A stretch of 64,000 bases of DNA, from NCBI RefSeq assembly GCF_039871655.1, contig NZ_JBDPLZ010000007.1, positions 124,001 through 188,000 on the forward strand, given 5' to 3'. Of this stretch, positions 1 to 8,549 are shown in pieces. Under the pieces are notes generated by a model that saw only the letters and a program-made list of their open reading frames with translations, was not told the origin of the DNA and did no database searches. The stretch's first letter is position 1. The number at the start of each line of letters is the position of its first letter. Source of the DNA: Actinocorallia sp039871655 (GTDB lineage: Bacteria; Actinomycetota; Actinomycetes; Streptosporangiales; Streptosporangiaceae). The translations under genes were made by a program, and so were the position numbers.

Positions 1-454
1 ACGCCCACCGGTGGGCGTCGGCGTCGAGTTCGACGGCGTGGACGCGGGCCTGCGGCACCTCCTGGGCGATCGACAGCGCGATCGCGCCGGAACCCGTGCC
101 CAGGTCGACCACGACCGGGTCGGCCACGTCCATCTCCCGCAGGGTGTCGATGGCCCAGCCGGCGACCACCTCGGTCTCCGGACGGGGCACGAACACCCCG
201 GGGCCGACGGACAGCTCCAGATAGCGGAAGAAAGCGCGCCCGGTGATGTGCTGCAGCGGCTCTCCGGCCTCACGGCGGGCGATGCCCTCCCAGAAGCGGG
301 CGTCGAAGGCGCTGTCGGGAAGGGTGTGCAGCTCGCCGCGGCTCACTCCGTGCACGGCGGCGGCCAGCTCCTCGGCGTCGGCACGGGGCGAGGCGACACC
401 GGCTTCTGCCAGCCGTGTCGTAGCCCGCGCGATCTCGTCGAGAAGCAAGTTCAT
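1..454 (-). CDS. prmC: Peptide chain release factor N5-glutamine methyltransferase (partial, runs off left edge)
   Basis: N-terminal 151 residues of a PrmC/HemK methyltransferase, which uses S-adenosylmethionine to methylate the Gln of the GGQ motif in release factors. The visible part holds the helical N-terminal domain, the conserved PRPETE motif near residue 90 and the SAM-binding VVDLGTGSGAIAL segment near 115-130. The catalytic NPPY motif would lie beyond the window edge. The ATG overlaps the prfA stop by one base (TAATG), so translation is probably coupled to that of its substrate, release factor 1. This prfA-prmC pairing is conserved in bacteria. Confidence 0.93.
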   Translation of the reverse strand, partial: MNLLLDEIARATTRLAEAGVASPRADAEELAAAVHGVSRGELHTLPDSAFDARFWEGIARREAGEPLQHITGRAFFRYLELSVGPGVFVPRPETEVVAGWAIDTLREMDVADPVVVDLGTGSGAIALSIAQEVPQARVHAVELDADAHRWA

Positions 455-1509
455 TATTGCTGAATTTCGTCCAGCCTGCGTTCCATGTCGGCGTCGACCA
501 GCGCCTGGATCACCGCTTGCAGGTCTCCGTCCATCACCTGGTCGAGGTTATACGCCTTGAAGCCGACCCGGTGGTCGGAGATGCGGTTCTCCGGAAAGTT
601 GTAGGTGCGGATGCGCTCGGAACGGTCGACCGTGCGCACCTGGGCCTTGCGCTCGGCCGAGGCCGCGGCGTCGGCCTCCTCCTGCGCGGCGGCCAGCAGC
701 CGGGAGCGCAGGACGCGCAGCGCCGACTCCTTGTTCTGCAGCTGGCTCTTCTCGTTCTGGCACTGCACGACCGTGCCGGTGGGGAGGTGGGTGATCCGCA
801 CGGCCGAGTCGGTGGTGTTGACCGACTGCCCGCCGGGGCCGCCGGAGCGGAACACGTCGACGCGCAGGTCGTTCGGGTCGATCTGGATGTCGATGTCCTC
901 GGCCTCGGGGGTGACCAGCACCCCGGCCGCCGAGGTGTGGATCCGGCCCTGGGACTCGGTGACCGGCACCCGCTGCACCCGGTGCACGCCGCCCTCCCAC
1001 TTGAGCCTCGACCAGGCGCCCTCCTTGGCCTTCACCGCCATGGTGACGCTCTTGTAGCCGCCCAGGTCCGACAGCTGGGAGTCGATGATCTCGGTCTTCC
1101 AGCCGATCCGCTCGGAGTAGCGGGTGTACATCCGCAGGAGGTCGCCGGCGAACAGGGCCGACTCCTCGCCGCCCTCACCCGCCTTGATCTCCAGGATCAC
1201 GTCCTTGTCGTCGTTGGGGTCGCGCGGGACCAGCAGGCGCTTGAGGCGTTCGTTCAGCTCCTCGATCCGCCCCTCCAGGACGGTCGCCTCCTCGGCGAAC
1301 GCGCTGTCCTCCGAGGCCAGCTCCCTGGCGGTGGCCAGGTCGTCCTCGGCCGACTCCAGCTCCTTGTACGCCTCGACGATCGGGCGCAGGTGGGCATAGC
1401 GCTTGCCCAGCTCACGCGCCTTCCTCTGGTCGGCGTGAACGGCCGGATCACCGAGCGCCTGCTCGATGTCGGCGTACTCGCGCAGGAAGTCGTCGAGGTC
1501 GAAATTCAC
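454..1509 (-). CDS. prfA: Peptide chain release factor 1
   Basis: Full-length RF1 (351 aa), which releases the peptide at UAA and UAG stop codons in the cytoplasm. The peptidyl-hydrolysis motif GGPGGQSVN is present around residue 223, and the codon-reading tripeptide of the PxT type reads PVT in RVQRVPVTESQG (E. coli has PAT). Length is normal for the family. The gene lies 168 nt downstream of rpmE, from which it is separated by a strong hairpin, so it probably has its own promoter in the 1510-1627 interval. It is coupled to prmC through TAATG. Confidence 0.97.
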   Translation of the reverse strand: MNFDLDDFLREYADIEQALGDPAVHADQRKARELGKRYAHLRPIVEAYKELESAEDDLATARELASEDSAFAEEATVLEGRIEELNERLKRLLVPRDPNDDKDVILEIKAGEGGEESALFAGDLLRMYTRYSERIGWKTEIIDSQLSDLGGYKSVTMAVKAKEGAWSRLKWEGGVHRVQRVPVTESQGRIHTSAAGVLVTPEAEDIDIQIDPNDLRVDVFRSGGPGGQSVNTTDSAVRITHLPTGTVVQCQNEKSQLQNKESALRVLRSRLLAAAQEEADAAASAERKAQVRTVDRSERIRTYNFPENRISDHRVGFKAYNLDQVMDGDLQAVIQALVDADMERRLDEIQQ

Positions 1510-1627
1510 TGTCTGCTCTCTTCAGGCGACGGACCGTGGATCATTCAGCGCACCGGCGTGCGTTCGGCCACGGACAGCTCGCCGCCAGGCGTGCGTCTAT
1601 CAGTGGAGGGGGGTGGACAGAAGCGGA

Positions 1628-1666
1628 GCCCGGCCGCACGGCTGCCTTCGCAGCCCGCGGCCGGGC
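1628..1666 (-). terminator. Terminator hairpin after rpmE
   Basis: Two stacked stems: an outer 10-bp stem (GCCCGGCCGC with GCGGCCGGGC) and an inner 6-bp GGCTGC/GCAGCC stem with a CTTC loop, separated by short mismatches. It starts 11 nt beyond the rpmE stop on the minus strand. There is no U-tract, which is common for actinobacterial terminators. Confidence 0.75.
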
Positions 1667-1677
1667 CCGGTGTCCGC

Positions 1678-1899
1678 CTACTTGCCCGCGGCCTTCTTCT
1701 TGCCGAAGCGAGCCTCGAAGCGGGCCACGCGGCCGCCGGTGTCGAGGAGCTTCTGCTTGCCCGTGTAGAACGGGTGGCACTGGGAGCACACGTCAGAGCG
1801 GATGACGCCGCTCTCCACGGTGCTGCGGGTCTTGAACGTCGCGCCGCACGTACAGGTCACCTCGGTGACCACGTAGTTCGGGTGGATGTCAGGCTTCAT
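1678..1899 (-). CDS. rpmE: 50S ribosomal protein L31, zinc-binding type
   Basis: 73-aa L31 of the large ribosomal subunit. The four zinc-ligand cysteines are present as CxC (residues 16 and 18) and CxxC (37 and 40), marking the C+ type rather than the zinc-independent paralogue induced by zinc starvation. The ATG is preceded by AAGGAG at normal spacing. It sits between the two-component pair and prfA; the usual actinobacterial order has rho directly upstream. Confidence 0.97.
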   Translation of the reverse strand: MKPDIHPNYVVTEVTCTCGATFKTRSTVESGVIRSDVCSQCHPFYTGKQKLLDTGGRVARFEARFGKKKAAGK

Positions 1900-2009
1900 G
1901 GGAGATCTCCTTCGAGACGGCGCCGGGTCAACCACGAGGTGCCGGGGCTGGGAACCGGGGCCTTGGCCTTTCAAGTATGCCGGATACCAGAACGTGCCGG
2001 GACCGGACG

Positions 2010-2636
2010 CTATTCCGTTCTCCTGAGGTAGGCCAGCACCGCCCGGACCCGGCGGTGGGCGTCCTGGGAGCTCTCCAGCCCGAGCTTGAGGAAGATCCGG
2101 GAGATGTGCTTCTCCACGGCGCCCTCGCCGATCACCAGCCGCCGGGCCAGCCCGGCGTTCGACAGGCCCTCGGCCATCAGGGCCAGGACCTCCCGTTCCC
2201 GCGGGGTCAGGTCGTCCAGGGGGTTGCGTCCGAGCAACTGCGCGATCACCTCCGGGTCGATCACCGTGCCGCCCGCGGCGACCCGCCGGACCGCGTCGGT
2301 GAACTCCGCCACCTCCGCCACCCGCTCCTTGAGCAGGTAGCCGACCCCGCGCGCACCCCCGCCGAGCAGCTCGGCGGCGTACTGTTCCTCGACGTACTGG
2401 GAGAGCACCAGGACGGGCACGGGCCGGACGGCCAGCGCCGCGCGCAACCCCTCGTCGGTGAAGGTCGGCGGCATCCGCACGTCGGCGATCGCCAGGTCGG
2501 GCCGGTGCTCGGCGACCAGCGCCACCAGCCCCTCCCCGTCCCCCGCGGTTCCCACCGTCTCGACCCCTTCGTCGGCGAGCAGCCTCACCAGGCCCTCGCG
2601 CAGCAGCACGGAATCCTCCGCGATCACGACTCGCAT
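2010..2636 (-). CDS. NarL/LuxR-type response regulator
   Basis: 208-aa two-component response regulator. The receiver domain (about 1-120) has the acidic pair E7/D8, the phospho-acceptor Asp in IADVRMPP (D52) and a Lys in YLLKERV. A LuxR-type helix-turn-helix follows (about 143-200, LTPREREVLALMAEGLSN). It is encoded 25 nt downstream of the sensor kinase at 2662-3984 and is almost certainly its partner. Targets cannot be read from the sequence. Confidence 0.93.
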   Translation of the reverse strand: MRVVIAEDSVLLREGLVRLLADEGVETVGTAGDGEGLVALVAEHRPDLAIADVRMPPTFTDEGLRAALAVRPVPVLVLSQYVEEQYAAELLGGGARGVGYLLKERVAEVAEFTDAVRRVAAGGTVIDPEVIAQLLGRNPLDDLTPREREVLALMAEGLSNAGLARRLVIGEGAVEKHISRIFLKLGLESSQDAHRRVRAVLAYLRRTE

Positions 2637-2661
2637 GGGTCCATTCCACCAACCGCCGCGC

Positions 2662-3984
2662 TCACCAGCTACAGGGAAGAACCGTCCGCACGGTCGTAGG
2701 ACCGCCCTGCGGGCTGTTCACCGTCAGCGTCCCGTCGATGGTCGCGGCCCGGTCAGCCAGCCCGGCCAGCCCGCCTCCGGGCTGGATGACGGCTCCGCCG
2801 ACGCCGTCGTCGCGCACCTCGACGATCACCTTGTCCTGTTCTCGGGACACCTCCACCTCCGCCCCGGACGCCCGCGCATACTTGCCGACGTTCGTCAGCG
2901 CCTCGGCCACGGTGAAGTAGGCGATCGACTCGACCGCCGCCGGAGGCCGCTCCCGCAGCCGCACGCTGATCCGCACCGGGACGGGCGAGCGCGCCGCCAG
3001 CGCGGACAGGGCGGCGTCCAGCCCCCTGTCGGTGAGGATCGCCGGGTAGATGCCCCGGGCCAGCTGCCGGAGCTCGCTGATCGCCGCCCGGGCCCCGGTG
3101 TGCGCCTGGTCGATCAGCCGGCGCGCCCCCTCGGGGTCGTCGTCGAGCTTGCCGCGGGCCCGCCCGATGTCCATCGCCACGGCCAGCAGCCGCTGTTGGG
3201 CGCCGTCGTGCAGGTCCCGCTCGATCCGCCGCCGCTCGGACTCGGCGGCGTCCACTCCCCTGGCCCGGCTGGCCTGCAGCTCCGTCGCCCGCGCCCGCAG
3301 CGCCTGCTTCTCGCTCGGGCCCAGCAGCACCCGGGAGAGGAACACGTGCAGGACGCTCGCGGCCTTGACCGCGTACACGAGGAGCGGCAGCAGCACCAGG
3401 CCGATGAGCATGAGCGGGATCGCCTCGAGGACCGTGTCCACATCGTCGCCGTCCCGGAAGACATCCGGCACGAATTCCGGGTTGAAGGGTGCGACCGCCG
3501 GAGAGAGGATCAGCGACACGGTGAACGCCCAGCCGATCACCGAGCCCGTGAAGTAGCCGAAGGACAGCGGGATCCGCACGATCTGGAACGCCAGGTCCTT
3601 CCAGGTGGCCGGATCCCCGAGGATCGTCTTCGCCTGCTGGAACAGGTCACCCGACGGCGCTCTGCGGTAGGGGCTGGGGATCTCCACCCCGAACACCAGC
3701 TTCGTCAGCCGCCGGTCGAGCATCGACCCGCCGCGCAGCAGGAGCAGCAACAGTGCCCAGAGCAGCAGGCCGACCCAGATGATCGTGGTCGCGGCGGCCA
3801 GCGGCACCCCCGCGCACAGGGCGATGAACCAGCCCAGGCCCAGCGCCCCGCTGAGCGGGAAGTAGACGGCCGCCTTCCACAACGTCGGGTCCTTGACCAG
3901 GCGCGGGAGCGACGGCACCGCGAACGCCGTCCCCGCCGGTTCCTTCGGCCCGGTCGGCCCGGTCGGCTCTGCCGGCTCTGTCAT
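2662..3984 (-). CDS. Sensor histidine kinase (HisKA_3 type) with multi-pass sensor domain
   Basis: 440-aa membrane histidine kinase. A Pro-rich N-terminus leads into a hydrophobic sensor region with at least four membrane segments (about 40-60, 65-83, 140-162, 188-207). The dimerisation/phospho-acceptor motif ERDLHDGAQQRL carries His259, and a HATPase_c domain follows with the N-box EALTNVGKYA near 350 and G-rich boxes DDGVGG and GGGLAGL. This is the NarX/DesK-like class that pairs with LuxR-type regulators, here the gene immediately downstream. The signal is unknown. The pair interrupts the usual rho-rpmE adjacency. Confidence 0.92.
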   Translation of the reverse strand: MTEPAEPTGPTGPKEPAGTAFAVPSLPRLVKDPTLWKAAVYFPLSGALGLGWFIALCAGVPLAAATTIIWVGLLLWALLLLLLRGGSMLDRRLTKLVFGVEIPSPYRRAPSGDLFQQAKTILGDPATWKDLAFQIVRIPLSFGYFTGSVIGWAFTVSLILSPAVAPFNPEFVPDVFRDGDDVDTVLEAIPLMLIGLVLLPLLVYAVKAASVLHVFLSRVLLGPSEKQALRARATELQASRARGVDAAESERRRIERDLHDGAQQRLLAVAMDIGRARGKLDDDPEGARRLIDQAHTGARAAISELRQLARGIYPAILTDRGLDAALSALAARSPVPVRISVRLRERPPAAVESIAYFTVAEALTNVGKYARASGAEVEVSREQDKVIVEVRDDGVGGAVIQPGGGLAGLADRAATIDGTLTVNSPQGGPTTVRTVLPCSW

Positions 3985-4099
3985 GGGGGTCCTCTCTCCT
4001 CGGCCCCCTCAAGGCTCCCCGATCGGCGTCGCAGGGGCCATGGAGCGTCCCACCGTCTTCGGGGTGGGGGCAGCCCCCCCTGCGGAGGCTCCGGAGACG

Positions 4100-4135
4100 G
4101 GCCAGGCCCGCACGGACGTCCGTGCGGGCCTGGCC
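4100..4135 (-). terminator. 36-bp perfect palindrome, rho terminator
   Basis: Two exact 18-nt arms with no spacer (GGCCAGGCCCGCACGGAC and its complement), beginning 15 nt beyond the rho stop codon on the minus strand. The transcript would fold into a very stable hairpin. There is no U-tract on either side. Confidence 0.8.
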
Positions 4136-4150
4136 TCGTAAAGCGGATGA

Positions 4151-6112
4151 TCAGTCGTGCGCGACGGTCGTCTTCTGGACCTGGAGCAGGAACTCAGCGT
4201 TCGACTTGGTCTCCTTCATCTTCTCCAGCAGGAGTTCGAGGGCCTGCTGGGTGTCGAGGGCGTGCAGCACCCGGCGCAGCTGCCAGACCACCCGCAGCTC
4301 CTCGGGAGCCATGAGGATCTCCTCCTTGCGGGTGCTGGAGGCGTCCACGTCCACCGCGGGGAAGATGCGCTTGTCCGCGAGCTGACGGCTGAGCTTGAGC
4401 TCCATGTTGCCGGTGCCCTTGAACTCCTCGAAGATCACCTCGTCCATCCGGGAGCCGGTCTCGACCAGCGCGGTGGCGAGGATGGTCAGCGAGCCGCCGT
4501 TCTCGATGTTGCGGGCCGCGCCGAAGAACCGCTTGGGCGGGTAGAGCGCGGTGGAGTCCACACCACCGGACAGGATGCGCCCGGAGGCCGGGGCCGCCAG
4601 GTTGTAGGCGCGGCCCAGACGGGTGATGGAGTCCAGCAGCACGACCACGTCGTGGCCCAGCTCCACCAGCCGCTTGGCCCGCTCGATGGCCAGCTCGGCG
4701 ACCGTGGTGTGGTCCTCGGCCGGGCGGTCGAAGGTCGAGTGGATGACCTCGCCCTTCACCGACCGCTGCATGTCGGTCACTTCCTCGGGGCGCTCGTCCA
4801 CCAGGACGACCATGAGGTGGCACTCGGGGTTGTTCTTGGTGATCGCGTTGGCGATCGCCTGCATCACCATCGTCTTGCCGGCCTTGGGCGGCGAGACGAT
4901 CAGGCCGCGCTGGCCCTTGCCGATGGGGCTGACCAGGTCGATGATCCGGGTGGTCAGGATGCCCGGGTCGGTCTCCAGGCGCAGCCGCTCCTGGGGGTAC
5001 AGCGGGGTGAGCTTGGAGAACTCCACCCGGCCCCTGGCCTGGTCGGGCTCCATGCCGTTGACCGTGTCGAGGCGGACCAGCGCGTTGAACTTCTCGCGCC
5101 GCTCGCCCTCGCGGGCCTGGCGCACCGCACCGGTGATCACGTCGCCCTTGCGCAGGCCGTTCTTGCGGACCTGGGCCAGGGAGACGTACACGTCGTTGGG
5201 GCCGGGCAGGTAGCCGGTGGTCCGCACGAACGCGTAGTTGTCGAGGATGTCGAGGATGCCGGCGACCGGGATCAGCACGTCGTCCTCGGAGACGACCGGC
5301 TCGGCCTCGTAACGCTCGCGCCCGGCGCCACGGCCCCGGTTGCGCTCGCGGAACCGGCGGCCCCGGCGGCCGCCGCGGTCCTCGTCGTGGTCGCCGCCCT
5401 GCTGACCGCCGCGGTCCTGACGGTCGCCGCGCTCCTGCTGACCGCCACGGTCCTGACGGTCGCCACGGTCCTGACGGTCGCCGCGCTCCTGCTGGCCACC
5501 GCGCTCCTGCTGGCCACCGCGGTCCTGGCGGTCTCCGCGCTCCTGGCGGTCGCCGCGCTCACCCCGGTCCCGCTGGCGGTCGCCACGCTCACGGCCGCTG
5601 CGGCTGCGCTGGCGGCCCTCACGCTGCTGGCCGCCGCCCTCGCCCTGCTGCTCCTCGGCCGGCTTCTCCGCCGCGGCCCTGCTCTCGGCACCGGGCTGCT
5701 CCTCGGCGGCCTCCTCGCGCTGCGCGGCGCGGCCGCGCCGGGTGCGCTCGGGCCTCTCGGCCCGCTCGGGCCGTGCCGCCTGCTCGGCGGCAGGCTGCTC
5801 CGCGGGCTTCTCCGCCTTCTCGACCGGCTGCTCGGGCTTGGTCTCGGTCCTGCTCTCCGTCCTGCCCTCAGGCTTGGTCTCGGTCTTGGCGGCGGCCCCC
5901 TGCGCGCCCGCGGCCGAGCCGCCCTGCTTCTCCTGAATGGCAGCGATGAGCTGGCTCTTGCGCATCCCCGTGGTGCCGCTGATGCCCAGCTGGGAGGCGA
6001 GGGTCTTCAGCTCGGGGAGCACCATGGCCGACAGTCCGGTGCCCCGACGGGCGCGCTTCGGCGCGGGCTTTTCGCCCGTCGCTTCGTTCAGCAGTTCGCT
6101 GGATTCGCTCAC
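4151..6112 (-). CDS. rho: Transcription termination factor Rho with large Arg-rich insert
   Basis: 653-aa ATP-dependent RNA helicase that terminates transcription as a hexamer. Order of parts: Rho_N helical domain (about 27-62, LSAMVLPELKTLASQLGIS), a disordered insert of about 200 residues rich in E/A/P then G/D/R/Q repeats (about 63-270), the OB-fold RNA-binding domain (about 283-360), and the ATPase core with Walker A SPPKAGKT (about 404-411), VLVDERPEE (about 432-440) and the arginine/Q-loop region through GGVDSTALYPPKRFFG. E. coli Rho is 419 aa; the excess is the insert, typical of actinobacterial Rho. It lies downstream of thrB with a 284-nt gap. Confidence 0.96.
   Translation of the reverse strand: MSESSELLNEATGEKPAPKRARRGTGLSAMVLPELKTLASQLGISGTTGMRKSQLIAAIQEKQGGSAAGAQGAAAKTETKPEGRTESRTETKPEQPVEKAEKPAEQPAAEQAARPERAERPERTRRGRAAQREEAAEEQPGAESRAAAEKPAEEQQGEGGGQQREGRQRSRSGRERGDRQRDRGERGDRQERGDRQDRGGQQERGGQQERGDRQDRGDRQDRGGQQERGDRQDRGGQQGGDHDEDRGGRRGRRFRERNRGRGAGRERYEAEPVVSEDDVLIPVAGILDILDNYAFVRTTGYLPGPNDVYVSLAQVRKNGLRKGDVITGAVRQAREGERREKFNALVRLDTVNGMEPDQARGRVEFSKLTPLYPQERLRLETDPGILTTRIIDLVSPIGKGQRGLIVSPPKAGKTMVMQAIANAITKNNPECHLMVVLVDERPEEVTDMQRSVKGEVIHSTFDRPAEDHTTVAELAIERAKRLVELGHDVVVLLDSITRLGRAYNLAAPASGRILSGGVDSTALYPPKRFFGAARNIENGGSLTILATALVETGSRMDEVIFEEFKGTGNMELKLSRQLADKRIFPAVDVDASSTRKEEILMAPEELRVVWQLRRVLHALDTQQALELLLEKMKETKSNAEFLLQVQKTTVAHD
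5395..5590 (-). repeat. Degenerate in-gene tandem repeat encoding the Rho RGDQ-rich segment
   Basis: Imperfect repeats built around the + strand words CTGACGGTCGCC and CTCCTGCTG(A/G)CCACCGC, encoding repeats of the types GDRQDRG and GGQQERG in Rho. The unit order varies (9-30 nt steps), as expected for slippage-driven change inside a disordered protein region. Confidence 0.8.
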
Positions 6113-6299
6113 AAAGGGTCCTTCCCAGGGAGCGGGTGTGGGCCGGATGAGGCCGATCTACCCGATGGTTCGCTTCGGCGGGGGCGCCGAATGCGGCGAT
6201 CGTTTTCCAGACCGCCGGAGAGAATTTCTGAATACAGCCAGATGATCGCGTACTCGTCCCCTGCCCCGAGGGAATCAGAAGTGCAGAGTCTGGTGCACG

Positions 6300-6345
6300 G
6301 GCGCATCGGCACTGCCGATGGGCCTATGGCCCCGAGCGGGGCATC
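6300..6345 (-). other. Two small hairpins in the thrB-rho interval (6113-6396)
   Basis: The 284-nt interval between thrB and rho carries no gene. It contains CATCGGC-ACT-GCCGATG (6304-6320) and GCCCC-GAGC-GGGGC (6329-6342). They could end the thrB message or form part of the rho leader; Rho genes are often autoregulated in their leader. I see no convincing promoter hexamers. Confidence 0.4.
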
Positions 6346-6396
6346 TGGTGCGGCTTCCAGCCTAACACCACCAGGGTGCACTTGGATTCCTTGAGG

Positions 6397-7320
6397 TCAG
6401 CGTGTCCGCGAATCGCGTGGCTGAACGCGAGCGCCGAAAGGGCTGACGTTCAGCTGGCGTATATGCCAGCCATTACCCGTATCGACCCCCGGCCAACCGG
6501 AGGACGGCCATCCGAACGCCAGAACGGTAGGTCCGGCACCGGAGATGACCGCCGGAACTCCCGCCTGCCGGAGTCGCTCCACCAGCGCCGCCGAGCCCGG
6601 CATCGCGGGCGCCCGGTAGGACTGGTGCAACCGGTCTTCGGTCGCGTCCAACAGCACGTCGTAGCCCAGTTTGCTGGTCAGAGCCGCGATGAGCAAGGCC
6701 GCGCGCCCAGAATTCGCCGCGGCGTCGTGATGTGACACGGTTTCCGGTAGAAGGCCGCGCGCCTGTTCCGTCGCCAGCCGCTGGTCCGGGACGAAGACCG
6801 TGACCTCCCTCTCCAGGTCCAGCCGGACCAGGCGCGGGCCGTCCTGCCCGCTCCAGGCGACCGTCAGGCCGCCCGCCAGGCAGGGCGCCACGTTGTCGGG
6901 ATGGCCCTCGATCTGTGTGGCCAGCCGCAGCGCGTCCTCATCCGAGAAGGACTCCCCCGCCGGATGCAGCGCGCGGGCCGCGGTGATCCCCGCCACGATC
7001 GCCGCCGACGACGAGCCCAGGCCGCGGCTGTGCGGAATGCGGTTCACGCAGCCCAGACGCAGCCCCGCCGGCTGCGGAACGCCGCCGATGCGCTCCCAGG
7101 CCTGGCGGAACACCTTGACGATCAGATGCTGCTCGCCGAGCTCCGCCAGCTCCTCGCCCTCGCCCCGGATCTCGATCTCCAGGCCCGATTCGGCCAGCTC
7201 CACCCGCACCTCGTCGAAGAGCGAGAGCGCCAGGCCCAGCGAGTCGAACCCCGGCCCCAGGTTGGCGCTGGTGGCCGGGACCTCGACCGTCACTCCGGTC
7301 ACGCCGAACCCGTCCGTCAT
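6397..7320 (-). CDS. thrB: Homoserine kinase
   Basis: 307-aa GHMP-family kinase that phosphorylates L-homoserine with ATP, the penultimate step of threonine synthesis. The N-terminal substrate motif VPATSANLGPGFDSLGLAL and the ATP-binding motif PHSRGLGSSSAAIVAG (about 102-117) are intact, and the C-terminal GHMP motif appears as VISGAGPTVLAF. The ATG overlaps the thrC stop (ATGA), so the two are translationally coupled. Confidence 0.97.
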   Translation of the reverse strand: MTDGFGVTGVTVEVPATSANLGPGFDSLGLALSLFDEVRVELAESGLEIEIRGEGEELAELGEQHLIVKVFRQAWERIGGVPQPAGLRLGCVNRIPHSRGLGSSSAAIVAGITAARALHPAGESFSDEDALRLATQIEGHPDNVAPCLAGGLTVAWSGQDGPRLVRLDLEREVTVFVPDQRLATEQARGLLPETVSHHDAAANSGRAALLIAALTSKLGYDVLLDATEDRLHQSYRAPAMPGSAALVERLRQAGVPAVISGAGPTVLAFGWPSSGWPGVDTGNGWHIRQLNVSPFGARVQPRDSRTR

Positions 7321-8372
7321 GCCAGCCCGAGCGCCGAAGCCGCCGCGTGCGCGTCCACCTGGACGGTGGTCGGCGCGGGCGCGCCCGAGATCGCCCAGTC
7401 CGGGTCCTTCAGACCGTTGCCGGTGACCGTGCAGACCACCCGCAGACCCGAGCCCACCAGGCCCTGCTCGCGAGCCTGCAGCAGGCCCGCCACCGAGGCC
7501 GCCGAGGCCGGCTCCACGAACACGCCCTCCTCGCGGGCGAGCATCCGGTAGGCCGCGAGGATCTGCCGGTCGGTGACCGCGCCGATCGCGCCGCCCGACT
7601 CGTCCCTGGCGTTGCTCGCCAGCTCCCACGAGGCCGGGTTGCCGATCCGGATCGCCGTCGCGATCGTCTGCGGGTTGGCGACCGGGCCGCCCGCCACGAA
7701 CGGGGCCGCGCCGCTCGCCTGGAAACCCATCATCCGGGGCCGCTTCGAGGCGATCCCGTCCGCCTCGTACTCCTTGTAGCCCATCCAGTAGGCCGAGATG
7801 TTGCCGGCGTTGCCGACCGGCAGGCAGTGCACGTCCGGCGCGTCGCCGAGCGCGTCGACGATCTCGAAGGCCGCGGTCTTCTGCCCCTGCAGGCGGAACG
7901 GGTTCACCGAGTTGACCAGCGCCACCGGGTAGTCCACCGCCAGCTTCCGGGCCAGCTCCAGGCAGTCGTCGAAGTTCCCGTCCACCTGCAGCAGCTTGGA
8001 GCCGTGCACCAGCGCCTGGGCCAGCTTGCCCATGGCGATCTTGCCGCGCGGCACCAGCACCGCGCACGTCATGCCCGCCCGCACCGCGTACGCCGCCGCC
8101 GAGGCGGAGGTGTTGCCGGTGGAGGCGCAGATGACGGCCTGGGCGCCCTCCTCGGCCGCCTTGGAGATCGCCATGGTCATCCCCCGGTCCTTGAACGAAC
8201 CGGTCGGATTCAGCCCCTCCACCTTCAGGAAGACCTCGCACCCCGTCCGCTCCGAGACCCGGTAGGCCGGAACGAGCGGCGTGTTCCCCTCGAGCAGCGT
8301 GACCACGGGAGTGCTGTCGGTGACCGGGAGCCGGTCACGGTATTCCTCTATCAGCCCGCGCCAAGCTCTCAC
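7317..8372 (-). CDS. thrC: Threonine synthase
   Basis: 351-aa PLP enzyme that converts O-phosphohomoserine to threonine. The Schiff-base lysine is K61 in NPTGSFKDRGM, and the phosphate-binding loop is in ASTGNTSASAA. Length fits the short bacterial class. It is separated from hom by a 177-nt gap with several hairpins, so it may have its own promoter, and it is coupled to thrB by an ATGA overlap. Confidence 0.97.
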   Translation of the reverse strand: MRAWRGLIEEYRDRLPVTDSTPVVTLLEGNTPLVPAYRVSERTGCEVFLKVEGLNPTGSFKDRGMTMAISKAAEEGAQAVICASTGNTSASAAAYAVRAGMTCAVLVPRGKIAMGKLAQALVHGSKLLQVDGNFDDCLELARKLAVDYPVALVNSVNPFRLQGQKTAAFEIVDALGDAPDVHCLPVGNAGNISAYWMGYKEYEADGIASKRPRMMGFQASGAAPFVAGGPVANPQTIATAIRIGNPASWELASNARDESGGAIGAVTDRQILAAYRMLAREEGVFVEPASAASVAGLLQAREQGLVGSGLRVVCTVTGNGLKDPDWAISGAPAPTTVQVDAHAAASALGLA

Positions 8373-8452
8373 GGTTCCTCCAGTTCGATCGCCGCTCTTG
8401 CGTCGCGGCGGCGGCCGGCACTTGGCGCCGACCGCGGCGAGCGTTCCCTTGA

Positions 8453-8488
8453 GACCGGCGCGGGGACCGCCTTCGATCCCCGCCGGTC
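8453..8488 (-). promoter_or_regulatory. Hairpin in the hom-thrC interval
   Basis: GACCGGCG and GGGGA pair with TCCCC and CGCCGGTC, giving about 12 bp with a 2-nt bulge and a 10-nt loop. It lies 81 nt upstream of the thrC start on the minus strand, so it could be a leader structure of thrC or a terminator after hom. No Thr-rich leader peptide is visible. Confidence 0.45.
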
Positions 8489-8516
8489 GCGTTGAGTCTA
8501 TTAGCTGATGGGAGGA

Positions 8517-8549
8517 GTGCCTCTAGGGCACGGTCCAGCATGTGGACCG
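8517..8549 (-). terminator. Tandem hairpins directly after hom
   Basis: CGGTCCA-GCATG-TGGACCG (8531-8549) abuts the hom stop codon, and GTGCC-TCTAG-GGCAC (8517-8531) follows. Probably 3'-end structures of the hom message that reduce read-through into thrC. Confidence 0.5.

Noticed and set aside
457..2031. Long plus-strand open frame opposite prfA and rpmE
   Set aside because: Both minus-strand genes are certain and the plus-strand translation has no recognisable domain.
4157..6394. A 745-codon open frame on the plus strand opposite rho
   Set aside because: It is open because the minus-strand rho gene is GC-rich; its Leu/Ala/Val-rich translation mirrors the Rho repeats and it has no start context or family match.
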